Assembly: GCF_028274965.1 (NCBI RefSeq)
Contig: NZ_JAQCNO010000001.1
Location: forward strand, 1 to 46,023
Reading direction: 5' to 3'
Length of the DNA stretch: 46,023 nucleotides
DNA from: Natronomonas sp.
GTDB taxonomy: Archaea; Halobacteriota; Halobacteria; Halobacteriales; Haloarculaceae
The notes below the pieces were generated by a model, which worked only from the letters and a program-made list of their open reading frames with translations, had not been told where the DNA came from and ran no database searches. Shown in pieces: positions 7,842-16,171 of the stretch (its first letter is position 1; each line of letters starts with the position of its first letter). The position numbers and the translations under genes were made by a program.

Positions 7842-7877
7842 CCTCATACGTCCTCGCGCCGTAGGATTGCCGATCAG

Positions 7878-9002
7878 ATGACAGAAACCGAAGACGAACT
7901 CGAGGCGCGACTCCGGGAGATCGAGGACCCGCTCGTCGGCGAGGACATCGTCACGATGCGGCTGATAAACGACGTGACGATCGACGACGGTACGGCCTCC
8001 GTCTCGCTCGCGTTCAACACGCCGTTTGCGCCCGCCGAACTGGAACTGGGCGACGCGATCAGGGAGGCCGTCAGGGACGTCGGCCTCGAACCGGACCTCT
8101 ACGCCGAGGTGGGCGACGAGCACGGGTTCGACGAGGAGGTCATGCCGAACGTCCGAAACGTCGTCGCGGTGGCCTCCGGAAAGGGCGGCGTCGGCAAGAC
8201 GACCATCGCCGCGAACCTCGCCGCCGGCCTCGAACAGATGGGCGCACGCGTCGGTCTGCTCGACGCCGACATCCACGGCCCCAACGCGCCCCGCGTCCTC
8301 CCGGTCGAGGAGGAACCCGGGATCACCCCCGACGAGAAGATCGTCCCGCCGACGGCCGACGGCGTGAAGGTGATGAGCATGGGCTTTCTGATCGGCGAGG
8401 AGGACGATCCCGCGATCCTCCGGGGGCCGATGGTCAACAACGTGATGACGCACTTCTTCGAGAACGTCGAGTGGGGCGCGCTCGATTACCTCGTCGTCGA
8501 CCTGCCGCCGGGAACGGGCGACGCCTCCTTGGATCTCGTCCAGACGCTGCCCGTCGCCGGCGTGGTCATCGTCACGACGCCACAGCAGATGGCCGTCGAC
8601 GACGCCCGCAAGGGGCTCCGGCTCTTCGAGAAGCACGACACGCCCGTGTTGGGCATCGTCGAGAACATGAGCCTCTATCACTGCCCGAGTTGCGGCGACG
8701 AACACGACCCCTTCGGCCGGGGCGGGGCCGAGGAGATGGTCGAGTCCTACGACGTCGATCTCCTCGGTCAGGTCCCGATCCACGAGGACCTCGGTGCCGA
8801 CGGGACCGCCGATCCGGCGGTCAAACTCGAAGGGAGCCCGGTCAGGGGGTCGATGCGCGATCTCGTCGACGACATCGCCGACACGGTCGGCGAGACCAAC
8901 CGCCGGAAGGTCGCCGACATGCTCGATCTCGGCGGGCGCGAGGAGGACAAAAGCCCCGTCGACGACCGACAGCCGAAAAGCGAGAGCGGGCCGAAGCTGT
9001 AA
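7878..9002 (+). CDS. mrp: Mrp/NBP35-type Fe-S cluster carrier ATPase
   Basis: This 374-residue cytoplasmic P-loop protein delivers 4Fe-4S clusters to apoproteins. Residues ~1-80 form a MIP18-like (DUF59) domain. The ATPase domain opens with the deviant Walker A SGKGGVGKTT, followed by LLDADIHGPNAP and DLPPGTGD. The CPSC motif near residue 275 provides the two cysteines that bridge a cluster across a dimer. The acidic C-terminal tail is probably disordered. The position next to a four-cluster ferredoxin and not far from a hydrogenase fits a supply role, but this gene is also housekeeping in haloarchaea, so context alone proves nothing. Confidence 0.93.
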   Translation: MTETEDELEARLREIEDPLVGEDIVTMRLINDVTIDDGTASVSLAFNTPFAPAELELGDAIREAVRDVGLEPDLYAEVGDEHGFDEEVMPNVRNVVAVASGKGGVGKTTIAANLAAGLEQMGARVGLLDADIHGPNAPRVLPVEEEPGITPDEKIVPPTADGVKVMSMGFLIGEEDDPAILRGPMVNNVMTHFFENVEWGALDYLVVDLPPGTGDASLDLVQTLPVAGVVIVTTPQQMAVDDARKGLRLFEKHDTPVLGIVENMSLYHCPSCGDEHDPFGRGGAEEMVESYDVDLLGQVPIHEDLGADGTADPAVKLEGSPVRGSMRDLVDDIADTVGETNRRKVADMLDLGGREEDKSPVDDRQPKSESGPKL

Positions 9003-9122
9003 GCGCCGGGCGATCGCCTTGCGAACATGCGCTCGCGGATGGCGGCGGCACACACGAGGTCCGCGGGCTGTTCCCCTATCCCGCGCCGAACCCTCTTGTG
9101 TGAGACGCCCCACAGTGGAGGC

Positions 9123-9344
9123 ATGTCCACGACCGTCGACACCCCGAGCGCGGACGAGACGTGTGCGTACTGCGGTTCGCGCATCTTCGATCACGATCCG
9201 ATCTGCGTTCGCGACTGCGACGCCGACTGCGGCTCGCCGGCGTACTTCTGTAACTACGCGTGCCTGTCGGTGTACATAGACGAACACGGCCTGACGACCG
9301 GAGACGCCTGCGCGTGGTCGCCCGACGCGGACGGGTGCTGTTGA
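9123..9344 (+). CDS. Small cysteine-rich zinc-binding protein
   Basis: This 73-residue protein has CAYCGSRIFDHDPICVRDC, then CDADCGSPAYFCNYACLSVYIDEHG, giving about ten cysteines in knuckle-like pairs, and ends in GCC. The pattern resembles treble-clef zinc proteins such as the TRASH/FCS type (FCNYAC). Start MSTTVDTPSADETC is chosen because the acidic N-terminus and cysteine spacing begin there, while upstream codons give basic, shadow-like sequence. No function can be assigned. It is convergent with the TFS gene. Confidence 0.8.
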   Translation: MSTTVDTPSADETCAYCGSRIFDHDPICVRDCDADCGSPAYFCNYACLSVYIDEHGLTTGDACAWSPDADGCC

Positions 9345-9424
9345 TCGGGGCCGAACGAACGCCCGGGGCGTAGAGACCACGTTCCCCGGAGACGCGGCCT
9401 CGCCCGCGGCGGACTCGGTTCGAC

Positions 9425-9748
9425 TCAGCTGTATTCTCGCCAACGATTGCCACAACTCTGGCACTTGAAAAACCGCGTCGGCGGCTCGTCGGCCGCCCCG
9501 GTCTGTTTGATCGTGTACCACGCGACGCCGTGGCCGCACTCCTCGCAGGTGACGTCCTCGGCGGTCGGTTTGCCCTCGAAGTCGGCGTCGGGGGAGGACT
9601 CGATCACGTCGCCGTCCGTCTGGGTCTCCGTGCTGACGAACGACGCCGCAAGCGACCGGTCTTTCGGCACGCTCGCGCCGCAGGACGAACAGACCATCTC
9701 CTCGCCGTCGGCGTGCATCATCGAACCGCAGTCGTCACAGAACTGCAT
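9425..9748 (-). CDS. tfs: Transcription factor S (TFS), RNA cleavage factor
   Basis: This 107-residue protein is homologous to RPB9/TFIIS. It stimulates RNA cleavage by paused RNA polymerase. The N-terminal zinc ribbon is MQFCDDCGSMM...VCSSCGA; the C-terminal one is CEECGHGVAWYTIKQTGAADEP...FFKCQSCGNRW. In active cleavage factors the C-terminal loop carries an acidic pair, and here the ADEP turn lies at that position. The length and both ribbons are normal for archaeal TFS. The frame continues upstream without a stop, but that part is arginine/serine-rich shadow sequence; ATG at 9748 is the real start. It lies last in a leftward run of four genes. Confidence 0.93.
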   Translation of the reverse strand: MQFCDDCGSMMHADGEEMVCSSCGASVPKDRSLAASFVSTETQTDGDVIESSPDADFEGKPTAEDVTCEECGHGVAWYTIKQTGAADEPPTRFFKCQSCGNRWREYS

Positions 9749-9812
9749 GCCGGGCCGAACGAGACACGAACGCAAAAGCGTGCGGGCTCGGTGCGACCGA
9801 CCCCGACCGGAG

Positions 9813-10241
9813 CTACCCGGACTCGTCGTCGGGAAAGACCGTATCGGCCCGCTGCCGGCGGGCGACGATCGGGCAGTTCGAGACCCGGAACCGATCGACG
9901 CCGACGAGCTCTTCGATCTCGGTCCCGGGGTTCGTACACGCCACCTCGGGCGGCTCCGAGAAGAACTCGCACTGCTTGCAGTACTGGTGTTTCGAAACGA
10001 CGGCGTCGGCTCCGAGCGCCCCCGGCTCCGGGGATTCTCCCTCCTCGGAGAGGACCGCATCCCAGAGGGCCTCCTCGTCGATACTGGTCGTCTCGACCGG
10101 CTCGAAGAGGTTCTCGACCGACTCGCCGGCGATCTCGTCGTCGGCGAGCGGTTCGAGTTCGGCGAAGGGGTCGCCGTCGCCGTCGTGTCCGTTCGTCGCC
10201 CGGTCGCCGCCGTCGCTGGCGTCCTCGCCGCCGTCACTCAT
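9813..10241 (-). CDS. Haloarchaeal protein with C-terminal four-cysteine site
   Basis: This 142-residue protein has a long, very acidic N-terminal half (MSDGGEDASDGGDRATNG...) and a C-terminal domain with YCKQCEFFSEPPEVACTNPG, and VSNCPIVARR. The four cysteines (CxxC, C, C) look like a zinc or Fe-S site. The start overlaps the end of the upstream coiled-coil gene by 8 bases, indicating co-translation. I know of similar conserved haloarchaeal proteins but no established function. Confidence 0.82.
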   Translation of the reverse strand: MSDGGEDASDGGDRATNGHDGDGDPFAELEPLADDEIAGESVENLFEPVETTSIDEEALWDAVLSEEGESPEPGALGADAVVSKHQYCKQCEFFSEPPEVACTNPGTEIEELVGVDRFRVSNCPIVARRQRADTVFPDDESG

Positions 10242-11055
10242 CGTCCGTCCCCGCCGTCCCGTCGGCCCCGGGGTCGTCCTCGGGGTCCGCCCCGGAGTCG
10301 ACGAGCTTCGGGGTCCGCCACCGCCGGAGCACCGAGTCGTCGTACTCGATCCCGTCGAAGCGGTGCTCGCAGTGCGGACAGGCGGGCTCGCTCAGCAGGC
10401 CGATCCGGACCGACTCGCCGCAGCTCTCGCAGTTCGCGCTCGTCGTTCCGTTGCGGTTGGCGTCCTCGCGGATCGATCCGAGCGCGCCGCTCGTCCCGTC
10501 TATCCCGTCCGCGCGCCGCTTGAGCACGACGACGGCGCGCGCGAGCCGATCCAGCTTGGTCTCGGTGTCCTCGATGCGCTCCGCGAGCCCGTCGACCTCC
10601 GAGGCGAGCCCCCCGAGTTCGTCCCCGATGGACTCGACGTCGGCCCCGATGCGGTCGGTGTCTGCCGAGAGCTCCCCGACCCGCCCGGAGAGCTCGTCGA
10701 TCTCGGCGTGGCCGTGGTCGGCCGACGCGGCGTCCTCGACGCCCTCTTTGAGCTGGAGGATGCGGCTCCGGAGGTCCTCGACGTGGTCCGAAAGCGAGCG
10801 CTCGACGTCGTCGATGCGGCCCTCGATAGCGTCGATGTCGGCCGGTTCGATCTCCGCGTCCTCGATCGCGTCCGAGACCAGCGCCGACAGGTCGTCGTCG
10901 TCGACGTCCGACACCGCGCGGTGCGCGCCGAGCAACCGGACGAGAAGCGTCTCGCGGTCGACCCCGAGCTCCGCGGCTCTCTCGTCGAGCCACGCCGAAA
11001 GCGGCGGCGAGAGCGTGACCGACAGTTCCCCGTCGGCGGCCGACTCGGTAGCCAT
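10234..11055 (-). CDS. Coiled-coil protein with N-terminal CopG-like segment and C-terminal zinc ribbon
   Basis: Of 273 residues, 1-45 (SVTLSPPLSAWLDERAAELGVDRETLLVRLLG) resemble a ribbon-helix-helix dimerisation unit. Residues ~60-185 are a long heptad-patterned coiled coil rich in E, D, L and I. CESCGESVRIGLLSEPACPHCEHRF is a zinc ribbon, followed by an acidic tail. This order suggests a DNA- or complex-binding scaffold, but no function is known to me. A TATA-like CTTAAG sits about 27-34 bases ahead of the ATG. It is co-transcribed with the 142-residue cysteine protein and perhaps TFS. Confidence 0.82.
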   Translation of the reverse strand: MATESAADGELSVTLSPPLSAWLDERAAELGVDRETLLVRLLGAHRAVSDVDDDDLSALVSDAIEDAEIEPADIDAIEGRIDDVERSLSDHVEDLRSRILQLKEGVEDAASADHGHAEIDELSGRVGELSADTDRIGADVESIGDELGGLASEVDGLAERIEDTETKLDRLARAVVVLKRRADGIDGTSGALGSIREDANRNGTTSANCESCGESVRIGLLSEPACPHCEHRFDGIEYDDSVLRRWRTPKLVDSGADPEDDPGADGTAGTDDE

Positions 11056-11081
11056 TATGGAGTGTTAGGTGCCGACGCGTT

Positions 11082-11089
11082 CTTAAGGG
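11082..11089 (-). promoter_or_regulatory. TATA-like box of the coiled-coil/zinc-ribbon gene
   Basis: Reads CCCTTAAG on the minus strand, 27-34 bases upstream of the start codon at 11055. Confidence 0.45.
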
Positions 11090-11117
11090 TTCGCCCGCCT
11101 CAGCCGCCGAAACGCGC

Positions 11118-11954
11118 TCACCTGATCTTCCGGACGTCGCTGATGTCGAACCCCGAATCGCCGATCTCGGTCTCGAACTGGACGATGTCCTCGGCTTCGA
11201 TCCGCGAGAGCACGCCGTCGAACTGCTTGACGACCAGCGTCCTGTCCCGCGTCGATCCCCCGCTCTCCCAGTTGAACACCATGGTCCCGTCGACGGAATC
11301 GACGAGCTGCCCGTGTCGCGTGTCGTCGACCGCGTTCCGGTTGATCCGAACGAGGACGAGCCCGCCCCACTCCGAGGCGGCCCGGCCGATCCCCTTCAGT
11401 ACCACGGGGACGTCGTTCCACGAAACCTCCGCGTCCGAGATCCCGAGGAGGTCTGTCACGGAGTCGATGGCGACGAGGTTCCCGCTCGCGTGCTCCGTCA
11501 GCCGGTCGCCGAGCGCCTCGGCGACGTTCCGCCTGGCCGTCGTGTCCCCGAGGTCCGAGATGGAGTCGATCCGGTCGGAGTACCACTCCTTGGGGACCGG
11601 GCTGAGCCGGAAGTACTCGGGCGAGAGGTCGTGAAACGTGGTGTTTTCGACCGCGCTCTCGATGATCTCGTCGTCGACGGTGAACGACATCTCGTCGCGG
11701 ATCTGCTCGCCCGCGTCGGTGAACGAAACGTAGTGCACCTCCTCGGGGATGACGGTGTTCTCGCCGAGGTCGCCGTAGTAGAGGTCGAAAAGCTCCGGAT
11801 CGGCCCTCGCCAGGGCGTTCATCAACACGGCGGTGTACATGAACTCGCTGGCTCCCGCGCCGGCCTCCCCGGAGAGCAACACGACGCTTCCCGGGGGCGC
11901 GCCGCCGCCGATCGTCGAATCCAGTCGGGGGATTCCGAATGGGATCCGGTCCAT
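11118..11954 (-). CDS. KaiC/RadA-fold HTR-like protein with degenerate Walker A
   Basis: This 278-residue protein belongs to the RecA/KaiC superfamily, opening with FGIPRLDSTIGGGAPPGSVVLLSG as in KaiC-type ATPases. The next residues are GEAGAGASEF. The lysine expected in GxxxxGK(T/S) is absent, so normal ATP hydrolysis is unlikely. The Walker B-like strand is NLVAIDSVTDLLG, and a later strand reads GGLVLVRINRNAV. In haloarchaea such proteins are annotated as HTR-like, after methyl-accepting transducer operons, but no transducer is present here. It begins with a TATA box 23-30 bases upstream and is read toward the coiled-coil gene. Confidence 0.85.
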   Translation of the reverse strand: MDRIPFGIPRLDSTIGGGAPPGSVVLLSGEAGAGASEFMYTAVLMNALARADPELFDLYYGDLGENTVIPEEVHYVSFTDAGEQIRDEMSFTVDDEIIESAVENTTFHDLSPEYFRLSPVPKEWYSDRIDSISDLGDTTARRNVAEALGDRLTEHASGNLVAIDSVTDLLGISDAEVSWNDVPVVLKGIGRAASEWGGLVLVRINRNAVDDTRHGQLVDSVDGTMVFNWESGGSTRDRTLVVKQFDGVLSRIEAEDIVQFETEIGDSGFDISDVRKIR

Positions 11955-11976
11955 ACGGGTACGTCCCGCCGGAGCG

Positions 11977-11984
11977 CTAAATAA
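11977..11984 (-). promoter_or_regulatory. TATA-like box of the HTR-like gene
   Basis: TTATTTAG on the minus strand, 23-30 bases ahead of the ATG at 11954, typical of a leaderless transcript. Confidence 0.55.
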
Positions 11985-12009
11985 CTGCCCGCGTTCGGGC
12001 CGGGCGGGC

Positions 12010-12984
12010 TCACCCGAGCCGCGTGACGTCCGCCCCGCGGTTCCGGGCGGCGTGAACGCTGACGCGCCCCTCGAGTCCCAGCTCCGACAGCGCCGCTTCG
12101 GCCGCCGCGACGGCCTCCGGGGCGTCCGAGGCGTCGGTCACGCCGTAGACGGCCGGTCCCCACGAGGACTGCCCGACCCCCCGGACCGCGGGACTCTCCG
12201 AGAGCGCGTCGATGATCCGGCCCGCTGGCGGCCGGTAGACGCCGCCCTGCTCGTCGGCGTACCACGTCCCGTTGAGCCGGCCGAACGCGCCGAGCGCGTC
12301 GCCGAAGGCGCCGAGTCGGCGCTCGGCGACCGCCGGCAGGAGCCGCCTGACGAGCACGGCGGCGAGTTCATCAGCGACGGCGGGATCAGCCCCCTCCACC
12401 GCGTTCCGCATGCTCTCGTCCTCGTCGGCGCCGCTCCGCCCGGCGTCAGCGTCGGGTAACACGAGGAGAAACCGCCACGACGGGGCCACCTCGCGGCGCG
12501 CGATCACCGCCGGTACGCTCCACTCGCCGGGGGTCGGCGGGGCCGTCGTGAAGCGCTCGGTCGGGTGTCCGGCGTCGGCGACGAACCCCCCCGACTCGAA
12601 CGTCGCGACGCCGACGCCGCTCCGTCCGCCCCTGTCTAGCGCCGGCGCCCGCTCTCGGACCTCCGGCGAGAGGTTGTGAGCGCCCGCGACGGCGGCGAGC
12701 GTTCCGAGCGCGGCCTGCGTGCCGCTTCCCAGTCCGACGTGTCTCGGCAGCGTCTCGACGACGTCCAAGGCGACGCCGTCGACGCCGAGGAGGGCACAGC
12801 TCTCGGCGGCGTACTCGGCGAACGGCGACCGATCGCAGGCGACCGCCCCGGCGGGTTCGGCCTCGAGGACGACGCTCGGCGACTCCAGGCCGACGCCGAC
12901 CCCGCCGTAGAGCCGCCCGTGGGTCAACGAGAGGTTCTGAAACCCGAAGTGAAGCCTCGCCCCGACGTCAACGCGGACGCGCAT
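12010..12984 (-). CDS. mptG: Beta-RFAP synthase family protein (GHMP-kinase fold)
   Basis: This 324-residue protein matches beta-ribofuranosylaminobenzene 5'-phosphate synthase, which in methanogens joins 4-hydroxybenzoate and PRPP in methanopterin synthesis. It starts VDVGARLHFGFQNLS, has the GHMP-type glycine loop LPRHVGLGSGTQAALGTLAAV, then RGGRSGVGVATFESGGFVADAG, and ends with GVGQSSWGPAVYGV. ATG at 12984 gives the family N-terminus (MRVRVDVGARLHFGF); the frame is open further upstream but the sequence there is arginine-rich shadow. Haloarchaea do not make methane, so the product may feed another C1 carrier. The family is clear; the physiological product is uncertain. Confidence 0.85.
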   Translation of the reverse strand: MRVRVDVGARLHFGFQNLSLTHGRLYGGVGVGLESPSVVLEAEPAGAVACDRSPFAEYAAESCALLGVDGVALDVVETLPRHVGLGSGTQAALGTLAAVAGAHNLSPEVRERAPALDRGGRSGVGVATFESGGFVADAGHPTERFTTAPPTPGEWSVPAVIARREVAPSWRFLLVLPDADAGRSGADEDESMRNAVEGADPAVADELAAVLVRRLLPAVAERRLGAFGDALGAFGRLNGTWYADEQGGVYRPPAGRIIDALSESPAVRGVGQSSWGPAVYGVTDASDAPEAVAAAEAALSELGLEGRVSVHAARNRGADVTRLG

Positions 12985-13113
12985 TGAACGCCGTAGGCCG
13001 CCGGCCCTGTTGTCGGTTTCGGCAGCGGCGAAGCGTCTCGTTCCGTTCTGTTCCGTCTCGCCCTCGTGTCGTCCCGCCCGTTGCTCCGGCGTCAAAGCGC
13101 CGCCGCGGGCGGC

Positions 13114-13254
13114 TCAGAGGTCCCGGGACCGACCCAGGTGCAGAAGCTCCCCGCCGCATTCCGGGCAGATCCCGGCGTCGTCCGCCTCCGTCCTGTTCCC
13201 GCATTCCAGACATTCGTGTACTTCTGCGCCGCATTCGATCTGGTTCGGTCGCAT
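13114..13254 (-). CDS. 46-residue rubrerythrin-like zinc ribbon protein
   Basis: A short frame missed by most size cut-offs. The product begins MRPNQIECGAEVHECLECGN and continues RTEADDAGICPECGGELLH before ending SRDL. CxxC...CxxC with the CPECGGEL form is the rubredoxin/zinc-ribbon unit seen in small haloarchaeal proteins called rubrerythrin-like domain proteins. It probably binds zinc or iron. Alternative frames over the same bases give basic, cysteine-poor products. The upstream AT-rich zone (13285-13320) offers TATA candidates, including CATTAAGG on the minus strand about 40 bases ahead. Confidence 0.8.
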   Translation of the reverse strand: MRPNQIECGAEVHECLECGNRTEADDAGICPECGGELLHLGRSRDL

Positions 13255-13364
13255 ATTTCCTCGTACGTTCCCGAAGCCATTATCGGGTTTCCTTAATGAC
13301 CTAGTTGTATATAATCACTCCGAGGGCGGCGCTGTACGGACGTCCGGTTTTCGGAGAGGGGGAC

Positions 13365-13371
13365 GATTAAG
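13365..13371 (+). promoter_or_regulatory. TATA-like box of ilvD
   Basis: GATTAAG lies 25-31 bases ahead of the ATG at 13396. It fixes that ATG, rather than the in-frame GTG three codons upstream, as the start. A further GTATATAAT at 13308-13316 is also present. Confidence 0.5.
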
Positions 13372-13395
13372 TCGCTCGCCCGCCACGTGTGTCGT

Positions 13396-15153
13396 ATGAG
13401 CCAACAGACGCCACCGGAGACGGAACCCGGCAGCTACGAGAAAGACGAGCGGCTCCGGAGCCGCGAGGTCACCGAGGGCGCCGAACGGGCGCCCCACCGC
13501 GCGATGTTTCGGGCGATGGGGTTCGACGACGAGGACCTCTCCTCGCCGCTCGTCGGGGTCCCGAACCCGGCGGCCGACATCACCCCCTGTAACGTCCATC
13601 TCGACGACGTCGCCGCCTCCGCCATCGAGGGCATCGAGGACGGCGGCGGCATGCCGATCGAGTTCGGCACGGTGACGATCTCCGACGCGATTTCGATGGG
13701 GACGGAGGGGATGAAGGCCTCGCTCATCAGCCGCGAACTCATCGCCGACTCCGTCGAGTTGGTCTCCTTCGGCGAGCGGATGGACGCCCTCGTGACGGTC
13801 GCCGGCTGCGATAAGAACCTCCCCGGCATGCTGATGGCCTCGATCCGGACCGACCTCCCCTCGGTGTTCCTCTACGGCGGCTCGATCATGCCCGGCGAAC
13901 ACGACGGGCGGGACGTGACGATCGTCCAGGTCTTCGAGGGCGTCGGCGCGTACGCCCAAGGGGAGATGAGCGGCGAGGAGCTCGACGAACTCGAGCGGAA
14001 CGCCTGTCCCGGCGCGGGCTCCTGCGGCGGGATGTTCACCGCGAACACGATGGCGTCGATCTCGGAGGCCCTCGGGATGGCCCCGCTCGGCAGCGCCTCC
14101 GCGCCGGCCGAGGACCACGAGCGGTACGCGATCGCCCGCCGAGCCGGCGAACTCGCTGTCGACGTGGTCGAGGCCGACCGCCGGCCCTCCGATATCCTCT
14201 CGAAGGAGTCCTTCGAGAACGCGATCGCGCTCCAGACCGCGATCGGCGGCTCGACGAACGGCGTGCTCCACCTGCTCGCGCTCGCCGCCGAGGCCGGGAT
14301 CGACCTCTCGATCGAGGAGTTCGACGAGATCTCGCGGCGGACGCCGAAGATCGCCGACCTCCAGCCGGGCGGCGAACGGGTGATGAACGACCTCCACGAG
14401 GTCGGCGGCGTGCCGGTCGTCGTCCGACGGCTGCTCGAGGCCGACCTGTTCCACGGGGACGCGATGACGGTCACCGGCCGGACGATCGCGGAAGAACTGG
14501 CCGTTCTCGAGGACGAACACGGCCTCCCGGCCGACGAGGAGATCGAGGCCGACTTCCTCTACACCATCTCGGACCCGAAAGAGCCCGAGGGCGCGATCAA
14601 GGTCCTCGACGGCAACCTCGCCCCCGACGGGGCGGTCCTGAAGGTAACCGGGGATGACGAGTTCTACCACGAGGGGCCTGCCCGGATCTTCGAGGACGAG
14701 GAGGCCGCCATGCGGTACGTCCAGGAGGGCCACATCGAGTCCGGCGACGTCATCGTCATCCGCAACGAGGGCCCGAAGGGCGGGCCGGGCATGCGCGAGA
14801 TGCTCGGCGTCACCGCCGCCGTCGTCGGCGCGGGCCACGAGGACGACGTGGCCCTTCTGACCGACGGCCGCTTTTCCGGTGGCACCCGCGGCCCGATGGT
14901 CGGCCACGTCGCCCCCGAGGCGTTCGTCGGTGGCCCCATCGCGGCCCTCGAGGACGGCGACCGCATCACGGTCGACATCCCCGAGCGGACGCTTGCGGTC
15001 GATCTCTCCGAGTCCGAACTCGACGCCCGCCTCGCCGACTGGGAACAGCCCGAGCCGGCCTACCCCGGCGGCGTCCTCGCAAAGTACGGCAACGCCTTCG
15101 GCTCGGCCGCAAACGGCGCGGTGACGAACCCCGGCGTCAGACGCGACAAGTAG
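13396..15153 (+). CDS. ilvD: Dihydroxy-acid dehydratase
   Basis: This 585-residue Fe-S enzyme removes water from 2,3-dihydroxy-isovalerate or -methylvalerate to give the keto acids that precede valine and isoleucine. Signatures are [67 protein letters not shown] and [12 protein letters not shown]. The conserved cysteines in CNVHLD, GCDKN and GSCGGM hold the cluster. The length is normal. The gene is monocistronic with its own promoter. Its cluster could be supplied by the nearby mrp product, though that is a general role. Confidence 0.96.
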   Translation: MSQQTPPETEPGSYEKDERLRSREVTEGAERAPHRAMFRAMGFDDEDLSSPLVGVPNPAADITPCNVHLDDVAASAIEGIEDGGGMPIEFGTVTISDAISMGTEGMKASLISRELIADSVELVSFGERMDALVTVAGCDKNLPGMLMASIRTDLPSVFLYGGSIMPGEHDGRDVTIVQVFEGVGAYAQGEMSGEELDELERNACPGAGSCGGMFTANTMASISEALGMAPLGSASAPAEDHERYAIARRAGELAVDVVEADRRPSDILSKESFENAIALQTAIGGSTNGVLHLLALAAEAGIDLSIEEFDEISRRTPKIADLQPGGERVMNDLHEVGGVPVVVRRLLEADLFHGDAMTVTGRTIAEELAVLEDEHGLPADEEIEADFLYTISDPKEPEGAIKVLDGNLAPDGAVLKVTGDDEFYHEGPARIFEDEEAAMRYVQEGHIESGDVIVIRNEGPKGGPGMREMLGVTAAVVGAGHEDDVALLTDGRFSGGTRGPMVGHVAPEAFVGGPIAALEDGDRITVDIPERTLAVDLSESELDARLADWEQPEPAYPGGVLAKYGNAFGSAANGAVTNPGVRRDK

Positions 15154-15164
15154 AGCCCGCAGCG

Positions 15165-15851
15165 CTATCCCCGTTCGGCCCGCTCGATCCGTTCGAGCGC
15201 CTCCAAGAACCCGTCTGCGAACCGCCCGTCGGTCACCGTGCCGGCCGCTCGCGTCGCCGCCTTATCGGCGTTTTCGACCGCGAACGAGCGCCCGACGGCC
15301 CCGAGAAGTTCGGCGTCGTTCTCCGAGTCGCCCACCGCGGCGAACTCGGCGACGTCGACCCCGAGAAGGCGGGCGGCGTCCCGGAGCCCGGTCGCCTTGT
15401 CGACGTCGGGGGACTTGACGTGGTACGCGTAGCCGGTGTCGACGACGACCTGTCCGTGCGCGTCGGCGATCGCCTCAAGCGGCGCGAGGGGCTGGTCGCG
15501 GGCGACGGCGAGTTCCGTCTCCCGCCAGCGGTTGACCGCGTCGAACGAGCCCCATCCGAGGGCGTGTCCGGCCGCCCGGTAGTCGGACGCGACGGCCGCC
15601 GCGGCCTCGGGGTCGCCGTTGTACACCACCTCGTCGGCCGCCTCGACGAAGACGACGCCCCCGTTCTCCGCGACGACGGCGGTCGGGATCCCGAGGAAAT
15701 CACACAGCCCGACCGGGTACGGGAACGATTTCCCCGTTGCGATGACGACCGGCGCGTCCCAGGCCCGGATCGGGTCGAACACCCGCGGGTCGAGCGACCC
15801 GTCGGGGCGGGTGAGCGTGCCGTCGATGTCGGCGGCGAGCGGCGGGACCAT
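15165..15851 (-). CDS. HAD-family phosphatase, archaeal phosphoglycolate phosphatase type
   Basis: This 228-residue protein carries HAD motif I in LAADIDGTLTRPDGS (the two catalytic aspartates), motif II in VVIATGKSFPY, the lysine of motif III in HVKSPDVDKATGLRDA, and motif IV in AAVGDSENDAELL. The cap region and length match archaeal phosphoglycolate phosphatases (TA0175-like), which recycle 2-phosphoglycolate. Related proteins dephosphorylate other sugar phosphates, so the substrate is inferred. The gene is convergent with ilvD, with 11 bases between the two stops. Confidence 0.88.
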   Translation of the reverse strand: MVPPLAADIDGTLTRPDGSLDPRVFDPIRAWDAPVVIATGKSFPYPVGLCDFLGIPTAVVAENGGVVFVEAADEVVYNGDPEAAAAVASDYRAAGHALGWGSFDAVNRWRETELAVARDQPLAPLEAIADAHGQVVVDTGYAYHVKSPDVDKATGLRDAARLLGVDVAEFAAVGDSENDAELLGAVGRSFAVENADKAATRAAGTVTDGRFADGFLEALERIERAERG

Positions 15852-15918
15852 ACATGGGGTTGTCCGGCCGCCACAATCAACCCCTCGGCGACCCGACGCT
15901 TCGCCGCCGCGGAGACAG

Positions 15919-15925
15919 CTTTAGG
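15919..15925 (+). promoter_or_regulatory. TATA-like box of the 69-residue zinc protein
   Basis: CTTTAGG lies 24-30 bases upstream of the ATG at 15949. Confidence 0.45.
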
Positions 15926-15948
15926 TCGCTCGGCCCGGTATCCGATGT

Positions 15949-16158
15949 ATGAGCGTCAGCGGGCTCTGTGAGCTCTGTGAGTCCGGGTCCGTCGAGGACG
16001 GCTGCGAGCGCTGCGGCCGACTCGTCTGCTCGGAGCACTACGACGAACCGACCGGGTTCTGTACGGCCTGCGTCTCCGAGGTCGGACGATCCCCGGGCGG
16101 CACCCCCAACGGAGATCGCGGGGAGCGCCCTGACGGCGTCGACGAGTACCGGTTTTGA
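15949..16158 (+). CDS. Small cysteine-rich zinc-finger protein
   Basis: This 69-residue product begins MSVSGLCELCESGSVEDGCERC and continues GRLVCSEHYDEPTGFCTACVSE. The pattern CxxC-x8-CxxC-CxxHY-CxxC is a double treble-clef arrangement similar to HIT-type or B-box-like zinc fingers. The C-terminal third is disordered and acidic. Function is unknown. It converges on the hydrogenase operon, its stop lying 14 bases from the end of hypF. Confidence 0.82.
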   Translation: MSVSGLCELCESGSVEDGCERCGRLVCSEHYDEPTGFCTACVSEVGRSPGGTPNGDRGERPDGVDEYRF

Positions 16159-16171
16159 ACGCCCGGACGCC

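Noticed and set aside
9425-10237. A fusion of TFS to a serine/arginine-rich N-terminal domain
   Set aside because: The N-terminal part is the out-of-frame reading of the neighbouring cysteine-protein gene; TFS has its own normal ATG.
13315-14907. Minus-strand 530-codon open frame opposite ilvD
   Set aside because: No motif; ilvD has perfect family signatures and a promoter at the expected distance.
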